From Streptomyces lycii (GTDB lineage Bacteria; Actinomycetota; Actinomycetes; Streptomycetales; Streptomycetaceae), in assembly GCF_009735685.1 (NCBI RefSeq), contig NZ_WHPN01000429.1, positions 29,295 to 93,294 on the forward strand: DNA of 64,000 nt. Reading direction: 5' to 3'. A program made the position numbers and the translations under genes. A model generated the notes under the pieces. That model saw nothing but the letters and a program-made list of their open reading frames with translations, was not told the origin of the DNA and ran no database searches. Positions 44,355 through 53,598 of this stretch are shown one piece after another (position 1 is the first letter of the stretch; each line of letters opens with the position of its first letter).

Positions 44355-44846
44355 GTGCAGGTGCATCAGGTTCAGCTGGAGGTACGGCCCGAGCCGCAAG
44401 AGGTGGGACGGGCCCGGAGATGGGCGCGGTCGCGGCTCGCGGGCCACGGCATAGCGGCTGACGAGCCGGTTGCGGAGACGCTGATTCTCCTGGTCTCGGA
44501 GCTCGTCACGAACGCCGTGGTGCACGCCGACTGCCCGGCCGTGCTGCGGATGCGGCTGCCGGCTCCCCCGGCCGCCGCGGCGGTGGGCGCTCCGGTCCCG
44601 GGCGCCGGGCCGGAGATCGTACGGGTCGAGGTGGCCGACGGCAGTCCCCGGCCGCCCCGCAGGCGGCACTCCGGGGGCTGTGACACCGGCGGACGCGGGC
44701 TGGACCTGGTCGCCCTGCTCGCGGACCGCTGGGGCTGGCAGGCGGAGGGCGCCGGGAAGAGCATCTGGTGCGAGGTCGACCGGAAGCCCCCGGTGGCGGC
44801 GGCGACGCCGTGTGAACCCCAATGCGCGGTGACAAATCCGGCATAA
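44355..44846 (+). CDS. RsbW-like ATP-binding anti-sigma protein
   Basis: The product has 163 residues with the GHKL fold: N-box LLVSELVTNAVVHA at about 46-59, G1 box VADGSPRPP and G2 box TGGRGLDLVALL. It is of the small Streptomyces anti-sigma/kinase type, and the STAS protein gene nearby is a natural partner. GTG 44355 is one of two adjacent GTGs. Confidence 0.9.
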   Translation: MQVHQVQLEVRPEPQEVGRARRWARSRLAGHGIAADEPVAETLILLVSELVTNAVVHADCPAVLRMRLPAPPAAAAVGAPVPGAGPEIVRVEVADGSPRPPRRRHSGGCDTGGRGLDLVALLADRWGWQAEGAGKSIWCEVDRKPPVAAATPCEPQCAVTNPA

Positions 44847-45187
44847 ATGACAAAGCCTGGACCAGGTATTGACGTCCCGTATTCAACTGATCACTCTTGG
44901 GGCGAGCGATTCGTTTGTGAGGGGACGCCGAGGGCCCGGCTGCCGATGCCCTTGACGAGCGCGGGTCGCGATCCGGTGACGCGGCCTGGACGCTGCCCGC
45001 CGGAGCCGGGTGGCGGTCCGCTGCGCCGCGCTCGGGGTGCGTACGAGTGCACCGCCACCCGTCGGGGAAACTGCCCCGGTCCGCCCGCCGGCGCGGTGCG
45101 GGCGTTCCCGGAGCCCGCCCCGGCTGCTTCCGGCCCGCCCCGGATCCGGCCCGTTTCCGCCCCGGCCCGTCCTGGGGGCCCGCGTGT
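44847..45187. other. 340-bp spacer without a gene
   Basis: Lies between convergent genes. A lower-GC stretch at about 44835-44915 follows the ATPase gene; the rest is GC-rich with no recognised repeat or gene. Confidence 0.5.
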
Positions 45188-46474
45188 TCAGGACTGCCGC
45201 GCTCCGGTGGCGGGGCCGCCCGAAGTGGCGCGGAAGGTCCGCCGGTAGGCCGTCGGCGAGACCCCCAGCGCCGCCTGCAGATGCTGCCGCATCGACGCGG
45301 GCGATCCGAACCCCGAGTCCCTGGCCACCCGTTCGACCGGCAGATCCGTGTCCTCCAGCAGGCTCCGGGCCAGTTCCACCCGCTGCCGGGTCAGCCACTG
45401 GCCGGGGCTGACGCCCGTCTCCTCGCGGAACCGCCGGGTGAAGGTGCGCACGCTCATCGACTCCCGTTCCGCCATGTCCCGCAGTTGGATGGGCTGTTCC
45501 AGCCGCCCCAGCGCCCAGGCGCGCGCCGCGGTGGTCGACGACAGCTGCGGCTCCGGCACCGGCCGCTCGACGTACTGCGCCTGGCCGCCGTCCCGGTGCG
45601 GCGGTACGAGACTGCGCCGGGCGACCGCGTTCGCGACGGCGGCGCCGTGGTCGCGCCGCACGATGTGCAGGCACAGGTCAATCCCGGAGGACACGCCGGC
45701 GGAGGTCAGCACGTCCCCGTCGTCGACGAAGAGCACGTCCGGGTCGACCCTGATCCGCGGGAAGAGACGCTGGAAGTGGTCGGTGCTGCTCCAGTGGGTG
45801 GTGGCGGGCCGGCCGTCGAGCAGCCCGGCGGCCGCCAGGACGTACGAGCCGGTGCAGATGGACACCATGCGGGTGCCGGGCCGTACGAGCGCCAGGGCCC
45901 GGGCGATCGGCTCGCTCAGCCTGCCCTCCTCGTGCACCGGCCCCAGTTCGTACGACGCCGGGATCACGACCGTGTCGGCCGTGGCGAGCGCTTCCGGGCC
46001 GTGCGTGAAGGTGACCGAGAAGTCGGCGTCGGTCCGCACCGGGTCCGCTCCGGTGCCGCAGGTGACGACCTCGTACAGCCGTTGGCCGCCGGGGGAGCGG
46101 GCCTTGCCGAAGATCCGGTGCGGGATGCCGAGTTCGAAGGGGATCACCCCGGCGAGTGCCAGCACGACGACACGGTGCGGGACGCTCCGGCCTCCGGTGG
46201 GAGTGCGGCCTCCGATGGGGCCGGGGCCTCCGGGTGATCCGCGGCCGCCGGCGGGTCGGCGGCTTGCGGGCGGTCTGTTGCCTCCGGGCGGTCCGGGGTC
46301 TCCGGCCGGTCCGTGGCCCTCGGCTGGTTCCTGTTCCTGTTCTTGTTCCTGGCCTCCGGCCGGTCTTCGGCGTCCGGCCGGTGCGTCGTTGCCTTTGCGG
46401 CCGCCGTCGGTCGGGTGGGTGCCGTTGGTCCGGTGGTTGCCGTCGGCCCCGTCCGTTTCGCTGTGCGCCGTCAC
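45188..46474 (-). CDS. GlxA-type transcriptional regulator (DJ-1/PfpI plus AraC HTH)
   Basis: The product has 428 residues. The first 95 are low-complexity Gly/Pro/Gln/Glu-rich with an EQEQEQE run. A DJ-1/PfpI-like domain (about 98-265) carries ICTGSYVLAAAGLLDGRPATTHW, then an AraC-family double HTH (about 320-420) with SVRTFTRRFREETGVSPGQWL and FGSPASMRQHLQAALGVSPTAYRRTF. GTG 46474 is the only start giving this extension; a shorter one is not available in frame before the domain. It is divergent from an MFS gene, its likely target. Confidence 0.9.
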   Translation of the reverse strand: MTAHSETDGADGNHRTNGTHPTDGGRKGNDAPAGRRRPAGGQEQEQEQEPAEGHGPAGDPGPPGGNRPPASRRPAGGRGSPGGPGPIGGRTPTGGRSVPHRVVVLALAGVIPFELGIPHRIFGKARSPGGQRLYEVVTCGTGADPVRTDADFSVTFTHGPEALATADTVVIPASYELGPVHEEGRLSEPIARALALVRPGTRMVSICTGSYVLAAAGLLDGRPATTHWSSTDHFQRLFPRIRVDPDVLFVDDGDVLTSAGVSSGIDLCLHIVRRDHGAAVANAVARRSLVPPHRDGGQAQYVERPVPEPQLSSTTAARAWALGRLEQPIQLRDMAERESMSVRTFTRRFREETGVSPGQWLTRQRVELARSLLEDTDLPVERVARDSGFGSPASMRQHLQAALGVSPTAYRRTFRATSGGPATGARQS

Positions 46475-46804
46475 GGCTCGTTTCCGTCCGTCCTCATCGC
46501 CTGCTCCCGTCCGCCGTCGTCCGCGCGCCGGTCCGTCCGCCGCGCCGGTCCGCCCGCCGCGCCGGTCCGCCCGTGCGCCGCTTCGCCCGGGCTCCGTTCC
46601 CGTCGCTGTGCTCCTGCCGCTTGCCGTTCGTCTCGCGTGCTGTTCCCGCCGCGTGCCGTGTCTCTCGTCTGCCGGCCGTCGTCCGGTCGGCGGGGTGTCC
46701 GCCGGTCCGGGTCGTCACCGTGTCCGCCGGAGGAACCGGGCCGGCGCGCGGAGCCCATGGCCCGATCCTGGCGAACAGTGTCCTCCGGGCCACTCGAACA
46801 GGCA
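46475..46804. promoter_or_regulatory. divergent promoter region of the GlxA-type regulator and MFS transporter
   Basis: A 330-bp spacer with CGTCCGCCGCGCCGGTC-type direct repeats at about 46525-46570. Both promoters must lie here; no box was recognised. Confidence 0.45.
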
Positions 46805-48439
46805 ATGCCCGCCCCCGAGACTGGAGCGGTGACCCAGACTTCCGGTACCCCGGCGCCCGTCCCGCCCGCCGCCCCGCCCGCGTCGGAGCAGCCATCGTCC
46901 GTCCCGGCACCCCGGCGCCCCGGCCGGGTGCACCGCGCCTGGTGGGTGGCAGCGGTCGCCTTCGTCGCGCTCGTCGGCGCCGCCGCCTTCCGGGCCGCTC
47001 CAAGCGTGCTGATCGATCCGCTGCACACGGAGTTCGGCTGGTCGCGCGGCACGATCTCCGCGGCCGTCTCGGTCAATCTCGTGCTCTACGGACTGACCGC
47101 GCCCTTCGCCGCCGCGCTGATGGAGCGCTTCGGGATGCGCAAGGTGGTGGCCTCCGCCCTGCTGCTGGTCGCGGCGGGCAGCGGACTGACCGTCTTCATG
47201 AACGCCTCCTGGCAGCTGATCCTCTGCTGGGGCGTGCTGGTGGGGCTCGGCACCGGGTCCATGGCGCTCGCGTTCGTCGCCACGGTGGTGGGGCGCTGGT
47301 TCGACGCCCGGCAGGGTCTGGTCACCGGGGTCCTCACCGCGGGTGGCGCGGCGGGCCAACTGGTCTTCCTGCCGCTGGTCGCCTGGCTCACCGAGCGCCA
47401 CGGCTGGCGGCCCGCCACCCTGTCCGTCACCTTCGCGGCACTGGCCGTCGTCCCCCTGGTGCTGTGGCTGCTGCGCGACCGGCCGGAGGACGTCGGCACC
47501 ACCCGCTACGGCGCGAGCGGCCACGACGGGGACGCGCGGGACGTACACACCCCGCAGCACGAGTCCAACCCGCGGCACGGGCCCACTCCGCAACACGGGC
47601 CCAACCCGCAGCACGAGCCCGACTCCCGGTCCGCGCCCGGTGCCCCGCCCGTGCACGTCTCTCAGCGCGCGCACAGCCCCGACAACGCGTCCAACGCGAA
47701 GCGGGCGCACGACGCACGGCAGGTGCACGATCCGCAGGAGGCGCACGACCCGCGGCATGCACGGCCGGTGGCCGTCTCCGGAGCCGGCGGCCCGGTCGTT
47801 CCCGTACCTGGCGGCGGTGCGGCGGCCCGGGCCCTCGGTGCCCTTCGCGACGCCTCCCGTACGAAGGCCTTCTGGCTGCTCGCCGGTACCTTCGCGATCT
47901 GCGGTGCCTCCACCAACGGGCTGATCGGCACCCACTTCGTACCCGCCGCGCACGACCACGGCATGCCGGTGACCACCGCCGCGGGGCTGCTCGCCGTCAT
48001 CGGTGTCTTCGACCTGGTCGGCACGATCGCCTCCGGATGGTTCACCGACCGCTTCGACCCCCGCGGGCTGCTCGCCGTCTACTACGGGCTGCGCGGCGTC
48101 TCGCTGCTGTTCCTGCCGCTGCTGCTGGTCGGCTCCGTGCAGCCGCCGATGCTGTTCTTCATCGTCTTCTACGGACTGGACTGGGTGGCGACCGTGCCGC
48201 CGACCGTCGCGCTGTGCCGCAAGCACTTCGGCGCGGACGGGGCGATCGTCTTCGGCTGGGTGCTCGCGGCCCACCAGGTCGGGGCGGGCCTGGTGGCCTT
48301 CCTGACCGGTCTGGTGCGCGACGTCACCGGCTCCTACGACACGGCCTGGTACACGTCCGGGGCGCTGTGCGCGGTGGCGGCGCTCATGGCACTGGTCATC
48401 CGGCGGAGCCCGGAGCGGACGGCGGCGCTCCACGGGTGA
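46805..48439 (+). CDS. MFS transporter with His-rich central loop
   Basis: The product has 544 residues from ATG 46805; GTG 46829 or ATG 46757 remain possible. Twelve membrane helices in two bundles, with an MFS-type loop ERFGMRK between TM2 and TM3. The central loop (about 240-335) is long and His/Pro-rich (repeats of PQHGP-x-PQHEP type), coded by repetitive DNA at about 47555-47640. The C-terminal half is typical of MCT/oxalate-formate-like carriers (DRFDPRGLLAVYYGLRG). It is divergent from the GlxA-type regulator gene. Confidence 0.9.
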   Translation: MPAPETGAVTQTSGTPAPVPPAAPPASEQPSSVPAPRRPGRVHRAWWVAAVAFVALVGAAAFRAAPSVLIDPLHTEFGWSRGTISAAVSVNLVLYGLTAPFAAALMERFGMRKVVASALLLVAAGSGLTVFMNASWQLILCWGVLVGLGTGSMALAFVATVVGRWFDARQGLVTGVLTAGGAAGQLVFLPLVAWLTERHGWRPATLSVTFAALAVVPLVLWLLRDRPEDVGTTRYGASGHDGDARDVHTPQHESNPRHGPTPQHGPNPQHEPDSRSAPGAPPVHVSQRAHSPDNASNAKRAHDARQVHDPQEAHDPRHARPVAVSGAGGPVVPVPGGGAAARALGALRDASRTKAFWLLAGTFAICGASTNGLIGTHFVPAAHDHGMPVTTAAGLLAVIGVFDLVGTIASGWFTDRFDPRGLLAVYYGLRGVSLLFLPLLLVGSVQPPMLFFIVFYGLDWVATVPPTVALCRKHFGADGAIVFGWVLAAHQVGAGLVAFLTGLVRDVTGSYDTAWYTSGALCAVAALMALVIRRSPERTAALHG

Positions 48440-48869
48440 GGGCGGCGGCGTTCCACGGGTGAGGGCGGCGGCGCCGGGGTCCGTCCGTCCGTTCGCCCGA
48501 CGGCCGCCCTGTGTCCGCCCGGCCGTCCACCGCTCGGCCGTCCACCGCCCGGCCGTCCGTCATCCGCCGTCCGGCTCCCCCGTCCGTCCCGTCGGCCGGT
48601 CGGCTCGCCAGGCCGCCCGTCCGCGGACCGGCCGCCCGGCCCGTCACCCGGTCGCCGGTCCGCCGGCCAACCCGCCGTGCGGGCCCGTCAACCCGGCAGT
48701 TCGTTCGGTCGCGCGTACGGTCGCGTGTTCGGCCGTGCGTACGGCCGCGTGTAAGGCCCTGCGTTCGGGCCGTCCGTTCGGCGGGGCACCGGTTCCGTGC
48801 GGCCCGTGATCGTCGTCCGGAAGCGGGCGGTTACCCTGGCCGCCGGTCGTCCGGGAGGGAAAGCACTCA
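48440..48869. repeat. 430-bp spacer with CCGTCC and GTACGGTCGCG repeats
   Basis: GGCCGTCCACCG-type units (about 48515-48555) and a later run of GCGTACGGTCGCGTGTTCGGCC-like repeats (about 48708-48765). No gene. The ECF sigma promoter should be in the last 100 bp. Confidence 0.75.
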
Positions 48870-49439
48870 GTGGACCACGCGCCTGACGCGCAGACGGGTT
48901 CGCCGATCGACGAGGTGTTCTGCGCGCTGTTGCCGAGACTCTACCGGCGGGCCGTCATGCTCACCGGTGGCAGACAGTCGGCCGAGGACGTGGTGCACGA
49001 CGCCTATCTCAAGCTCGCGCGCCGCCCGCGCCGCTTCCTGGCACATCCCGAGCCGTACGCCTACGCCTTCAACGCGCTGGTGAGCGTCTTCCGGGACGCC
49101 CACCGGCGCGAGCGGCGCCAGGTGCTGGTCGAGGACGTGGACGGCTCCGCCCCCGCTGCCGCGCCCGGCGGAGGGCACTGGGACGGCGGAATGGAGGACC
49201 GGCGCGCGGAGCTGGAAACCGTACGGCTGCTGCGGCGGCTGACGCCCCGGCAGGCCGGAGTCGTGATCCTCGTCGACCTGGACGGTTACACGATCGACCA
49301 GGCCGCGGACATCCTGCGCGTGCACCGGGGGACCGCCGCCCGGCACCGGGCGCGGGCCCTCGGCAAGCTGCGCGCGGAACTCGGCGCACCGTCCGCGCCG
49401 GCCCGGGCCGACCGGAACTCCGAAGGAGAGGCGTCATGA
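48870..49439 (+). CDS. ECF-type RNA polymerase sigma factor
   Basis: The product has 189 residues. Region 2 (about 15-80, LLPRLYRRAVMLTGGRQSAEDVVHDAYLKLARR) and region 4 (about 110-165, RLTPRQAGVVILVDLDGYTIDQAADILRVHRGTAARHRARAL). GTG 48870 has GGGAGGGAAAG upstream. The stop overlaps the next gene, which encodes a membrane protein with an extracytoplasmic domain, the usual place of an anti-sigma factor. Confidence 0.92.
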   Translation: MDHAPDAQTGSPIDEVFCALLPRLYRRAVMLTGGRQSAEDVVHDAYLKLARRPRRFLAHPEPYAYAFNALVSVFRDAHRRERRQVLVEDVDGSAPAAAPGGGHWDGGMEDRRAELETVRLLRRLTPRQAGVVILVDLDGYTIDQAADILRVHRGTAARHRARALGKLRAELGAPSAPARADRNSEGEAS

Positions 49440-50032
49440 GGGGTGACCTGCCGGACGAGGAGACCGCGGCGGCACTGCGCGAACGGCTCCGCGCCGCCGA
49501 CGAGTCCATCGGGACACCGGCGGGCCTGTGGGACCGGGTCGGCGCCACCGCCCCGGCCGCCCCGGTCCGGCGGCCATCCCTGCCGCGCCGGTTGCCGCCG
49601 CTGGTGGCGGGTGCCGCCGCGGTGCTGGTGGCGCTGGTCGTCCTCGGCACCTGGTGGCTCGCGCGTCCGGACCGGGCGGACGGGCCGCCGGCCGGGCCGG
49701 GACCGGTGACCGTCACGGTGCACAACGCCGAGGAGGCGTGCCGCGAACTGCGCACCGTCGAGTGCTCCCTGCGGCTGGCGAAGGATCCGTACGCGGTCTA
49801 CGCGGCCGAGGGGAACCGGGCGGGCCGGGTGTGGCACGGGGACAGCATGACGGCGCTCTGCGTGGTCGCCGACGGCACGCTGGTCGAGGACGAGGAGGGG
49901 GTCTCGTCGAGCCGCTGGTATCTGGTGTCGGAGAACGGCGTCGAGGGCTGGCTGCCGGGCGTGCGCACCCGCAACACGGCCGAGGTCCGCACGTGTACGG
50001 CCGAGGAGTCCCGGCGGCGGGGCACGGGCTGA
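49436..50032 (+). CDS. membrane protein coupled to the sigma factor, SH3-like extracytoplasmic domain
   Basis: The product has 198 residues. A cytoplasmic segment (1-55, with EETAAALRERLRAADESIGTP) leads to one membrane helix (about 56-76) and an extracytoplasmic domain with CRELRTVECSLRL, GDSMTALC, SSRWYLVSENGVEGWLP and a terminal Cys. The W-x-(10)-GW and final Cys resemble the bacterial SH3-like secreted proteins encoded just downstream. The ATG overlaps the sigma stop. The likely role is an anti-sigma factor with an envelope sensor; no ZAS motif is present. Confidence 0.85.
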   Translation: MRGDLPDEETAAALRERLRAADESIGTPAGLWDRVGATAPAAPVRRPSLPRRLPPLVAGAAAVLVALVVLGTWWLARPDRADGPPAGPGPVTVTVHNAEEACRELRTVECSLRLAKDPYAVYAAEGNRAGRVWHGDSMTALCVVADGTLVEDEEGVSSSRWYLVSENGVEGWLPGVRTRNTAEVRTCTAEESRRRGTG

Positions 50033-50140
50033 TCCCGTGGTGTGACACAGGTCACCCGTCGCGGTGTCGTACAGCGGGGTGCCGCCGGTCGTGTGCCGGG
50101 TGAAAGGACCGCACGCCACACGACAACGGGGAGAACCACC

Positions 50141-50617
50141 ATGCGCGTACGTGCCCTGCTTGCCGCCGCCCTGGCCGCGACCGCACTGACGGCCGGAGGC
50201 GTCGCCGGGACGGCGAACGCCGCCTCAGGCGCTGCCTCTGACGCCGTTTCGGGCGCCGCCGCTGACGCCACGGCGCCCGCGGCGCCGGCCACGGCTTCGG
50301 CGAAGGCCGTGACCAGCGGCCCGGTGAAGGCCGCGGCGAGCTTCACGGTCTGGGCGACCGACGTCAACATGCGGGACAACCCGGGCGACCCGGCCCGCTG
50401 CGACAGCCACCCGTCGGTCGCCAACTGCCCGGTCGTGGCCGGACAGTTGCAGCCCGGCGACCGCTTCGAGGCCGCCTGTCAGAAGCAGGGCGAGCCGGTC
50501 GGCGGCAACCCGTGGTGGGTCTACGCCTCGATCGGCGACAGCCGCGGCTTTGTCGCGAGCCACTACGTCGACGTCGCCGAGGACCAGCTGCCGGGCGTCC
50601 CGGTCTGCGGCGCCTGA
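50141..50617 (+). CDS. secreted SH3-like protein
   Basis: The product has 158 residues with a clear signal peptide (1-27, cleavage after ANA), an Ala-rich linker and an SH3-like domain (about 68-158): VWATDVNMRDNPG, CDSHPSVANCPVV, GDRFEAAC, WWVYASIGDSRGFV and final C near 156. Five cysteines occur in the domain. GGGGAG lies upstream. It likely binds the cell wall. Confidence 0.88.
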   Translation: MRVRALLAAALAATALTAGGVAGTANAASGAASDAVSGAAADATAPAAPATASAKAVTSGPVKAAASFTVWATDVNMRDNPGDPARCDSHPSVANCPVVAGQLQPGDRFEAACQKQGEPVGGNPWWVYASIGDSRGFVASHYVDVAEDQLPGVPVCGA

Positions 50618-50723
50618 GCGTGACGTCCGCAACCGCGGTTCCGGGGGCCCTGCCCGGCCCCCGGCCCATCACACCGGCGCGGTACCGGCGCCGGAACACC
50701 GAGAACGAGACACGGGGAGCAAC

Positions 50724-51140
50724 ATGAAACTGCGCAACGCCACCAGGACCGCCGCCGCGCTGATCGCCGTCGCCGGCCTGGCCCTCACGACCGGCCCGGT
50801 CGCACGGGCGGACAGCGGCGCCGCTCCGGCGCGGGCGGCCGCCGGGACCGGGCCGGCCGCCGCCGGGACGGAGCGGGCCGCCGCCAAGGAGGTCTACGTC
50901 TGGGCCAGTGGGGTCAACGTCCGCGTCGAGCCCGAGCTGAACGCCCCCAGCCCCGCGAAGGTCGGCCCGGAGACGCTGATCGGCTTCTGCCAGACGCAGG
51001 GCGACCTGGTGAACGACCCGGCCGTCGGTTCCAACAACTGGTGGACGCAGGTCGAGAAGCCGGGTGGCAGCGACACCCTCTGGATCAGCAACCTCTATCT
51101 CGAGGGCGGCCAGAAGATCGAGGGCATCCCGGACTGCTGA
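50724..51140 (+). CDS. secreted SH3-like protein, second copy
   Basis: The product has 138 residues. A signal peptide (1-29, ending VARA) and an Ala/Gly linker lead to a compact SH3-like domain: VYVWASGVNVRVEPELN, IGFCQTQGD, NNWWTQVEKPGG, LWISNLYLEGGQKIEGIPDC. The layout V-WAS-x-VN-x-R and terminal PxC match the preceding gene product. GGGGAGC precedes the ATG. Confidence 0.88.
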   Translation: MKLRNATRTAAALIAVAGLALTTGPVARADSGAAPARAAAGTGPAAAGTERAAAKEVYVWASGVNVRVEPELNAPSPAKVGPETLIGFCQTQGDLVNDPAVGSNNWWTQVEKPGGSDTLWISNLYLEGGQKIEGIPDC

Positions 51141-52023
51141 CGGGTACCGCGGGGCCGGGCCGGTGGCCGCGCCACCGGTCCGGCCCCGCCCGGCGCCCGG
51201 GTGCGGCGGCCGCCCGGATCGCTGCTCGGCCCCGGGGCACCGTGGGGTCCGGGCGTGCCGTCGGGTCCGGGCATGCCGTCGGCTCCGGACCGTCGTCCGG
51301 CTCGGGCGAGCCTCCGGCCGGGCCCGCCGTCCGGTCGGGACCGTCGTCCGGTCGGGCCCGCCGTCCGGTCGGGACCGTCGCCCGGTCCGGTGCCGCGCCC
51401 TGCCAGGGCCCCGTGTCCGGGCCGGTGCCGTCGCCTTCCGGTCCGGGCGGCCCGTTCGGGACGGTACGTCGCCCTCCGGCCGGGGATGGTTGGCCGGCCG
51501 GGTAGGTCGCCTCCTCCGGGGCGGTGAGGACGCCTCCTCCGGGGCGGCGGCGACATTGCCTCCGGGGCAGCGAGGGCGCTGCCGCCGGGGTCCGGGTCTC
51601 GCGGGGGGAGATCCGGACCCCGGCCCGCCTCGCCGGACCGGAGCCGCCACTCGGGCGCCGCCCCCGTGGCCCCGGAGCCGGGGCTGCCGTCCGGGTGTCG
51701 GCGTGCGGCTCGGGTGTCGGTGTGCCGTCCCGGTGGCGGCCCGCAGGCCGGGAGGTGTCGGTGTGCCGTCCGGGTGTTGGTGTGCCGCCCCGGTGGCGGC
51801 CCGCCGGCCGGGTGTCAGCGTGCGCCCCGGCTGTCAGGGTGCGCCCCGGATGTCGGTGTGCCGTCCCGGTGTCGGCGCCCCGGCCGGGGTTCGGCGTGCA
51901 GCCCGGGAGTCGGTGTGCCGTCCCGGTGTCGGCGCCCCGGCCGGGGTTCAGAGTGCGGCCCGGGTGGCGGCGTGCCGTCCTGGTGTCGGCGTCCCGCCCC
52001 GGTGGCGGCCCGCAGGCCGGACG
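51141..52023. repeat. 880-bp spacer of degenerate GC-rich repeats
   Basis: No gene recognised. At about 51240-51400 units of GTCGGGACCGTCGTCCG recur, and at about 51660-52020 units of TCGGTGTGCCGTCCCGGTG and GGCGGCCCGC(A/C)GGCCGG are repeated ten or more times. Readings through both blocks give repetitive Arg/Pro/Gly/Val peptides without ribosome sites. Confidence 0.8.
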
Positions 52024-53199
52024 TCAGCGTGCCGTGCCCGTCGTACGGGCCACCGCCTTCGCGATCCGGTGGGCGTCCAGGGCGATTTCGCGGAGCGTGC
52101 CGCTGATCGGGTTGGTGTAGCCGGTGAAGTGGAGGCCGGGTGCCCCGGGCAGCGTGCGCCGGCCGTGGGCGCGGGGCCGGCCCCGTTCGTCCAGTACGCC
52201 CAGGTGCCCGACCAGTTCGGTCAGGCCCCGGCGGTATCCGGTGGCCGCTATCACGGCGTCCGGCGCGATGCGGCTGCCGTCGGTCAGCACCACCTTGCCG
52301 TCCTCGAAGGAGTCCACGGCCGCCACCGGCTCCACGGCGCCCGAGCGGACCGCCTCCACCAGCCCGACGTCCTGCACCGGGATCGCGCCCTCCCGGACCC
52401 GGGTGTACAGGCCCTTCTCGGGGCGCGGCAGCCCGTGTTCCGCCAGGTCCGGCACCGACAGCCTGCACATGACCCGCGCCACCCGGTCCACCACCGGCCG
52501 CGGCAGCCTGCGCACCAGGATGCCGCTGCGCTGTGCGGGCCATCCCGCAGTGCTGCGGCGCACGATGTGCGGCGGCGTGCGGACCGCGAGCCGTACCCGG
52601 GACGCGCCGCCCTCGGCCAGGTCGACCGCTATGTCGGCGCCCGTGTTGCCGACGCCCACGACCAGCACGTCCCGGCCCGCGTACGGCTCGGCGTTGCGGT
52701 AGTGCCCGGCGTGCAGCAGTTCGCCGCCCCAGGCGTCGCGGCCGGCCCAGTCCGGGACGTACGGAGTGTGGTTGTAGCCCGTGGCGACGACCACCGCCCG
52801 GGCGAGCAGTTCGCGGCCGCCGGTGGCACGCAGCAGCCAGCCGGGCACACCGGCACGTTCGACCGGCTCCACCCGGGACACCTCGACACCCGTCACCGTC
52901 TCCAGCCGGTGGTGCTCCGCGTACTCCTCCAGATAGCGGACGACGTCGTCCCGGCCGAGCCAGCGCCCGTACCGGCGCGGGACCGGCAGGCCCGGCAGGG
53001 CGGAGAGCCGGCGGGTGGTGTGCAGCTCCAGCCGGTCGTAGTGCCTGCGCCAGGAGGCGCCGACAGCGTCCGACTTCTCCAGCACCACGGCGCGCACGCC
53101 CAGCCGGCCGAGCGCCGCGGCCGTGGCGAGACCGCCCGGGCCACCGCCTATGACGTACACGGGGGACGTAAGGGTGTTGTCGGTCATGTGCATGACCAT
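52024..53199 (-). CDS. flavin-containing monooxygenase-like FAD/NAD(P) oxidoreductase
   Basis: The product has 391 residues from ATG 53199; ATG 53193 or 53187 are alternatives. FAD site VIGGGPGGLATAAALG near 12-27, NADPH site VVGVGNTGADIA near 178-189, and an FMO/Baeyer-Villiger-type ATGYNHTPYVPDW with LLHAGHYRN. The C-terminal ATGYR motif and GYTNPISG are typical of the family. It likely oxygenates a small hydrophobic or amine substrate. The frame remains open upstream through a 24-bp repeat block, which I leave out. Confidence 0.9.
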   Translation of the reverse strand: MVMHMTDNTLTSPVYVIGGGPGGLATAAALGRLGVRAVVLEKSDAVGASWRRHYDRLELHTTRRLSALPGLPVPRRYGRWLGRDDVVRYLEEYAEHHRLETVTGVEVSRVEPVERAGVPGWLLRATGGRELLARAVVVATGYNHTPYVPDWAGRDAWGGELLHAGHYRNAEPYAGRDVLVVGVGNTGADIAVDLAEGGASRVRLAVRTPPHIVRRSTAGWPAQRSGILVRRLPRPVVDRVARVMCRLSVPDLAEHGLPRPEKGLYTRVREGAIPVQDVGLVEAVRSGAVEPVAAVDSFEDGKVVLTDGSRIAPDAVIAATGYRRGLTELVGHLGVLDERGRPRAHGRRTLPGAPGLHFTGYTNPISGTLREIALDAHRIAKAVARTTGTAR

Positions 53200-53274
53200 G
53201 AGGGTATCGTCCCGCCGCCCGGGGACAGGGGCGCGGGGGCGCCCGGACACCCGTGCGGGCGGCCGCGCGTCCGG

Positions 53275-53418
53275 GCGGTGACGGCACTCCGCGTCCGGGC
53301 GGTGACGGTGCTCCGTGAGCTGGTGGTGACGGCACTCCGCAGCCGGGTGGTGACGGTGCTCCGCGTCAGGGCGGTGACGGTGCTCCGTGAGCGGGTGGTG
53401 ACGGCACCGCGGCCGGGA
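53275..53418. repeat. six 24-bp tandem repeats upstream of the monooxygenase gene
   Basis: Units of the type GCGGTGACGGTGCTCCGTGA plus four bases, with substitutions, repeat every 24 bp. On the minus strand they would read as EHRHRPDA-like octapeptides in frame with the monooxygenase, with a possible start near 53433. The spacer 53200-53598 otherwise holds no gene; the promoter of the PHP gene probably lies at about 53515-53575. Confidence 0.85.
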
Positions 53419-53598
53419 GTCCGGCGGCCCCACGCCGGGCTCAGGACGCCGGGCAGCCCACCGCCGTGCCGGACGGCGTCGCCCCGCCCCCGCGACGTCT
53501 CCCGGCCACCCGGACGTCTCCCACTTTTCCCTTGTCGCGGCGACCGCGCCTCAATAGCGTCCGCACCGCCACCCGAACCCGACCCCGGGAGACCTGCC

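Noticed and set aside
53275..53418. CRISPR-like array
   Set aside because: The 24-bp units are contiguous without spacers, so this is a tandem repeat. The same holds for 41361-41600 and 55405-55472.
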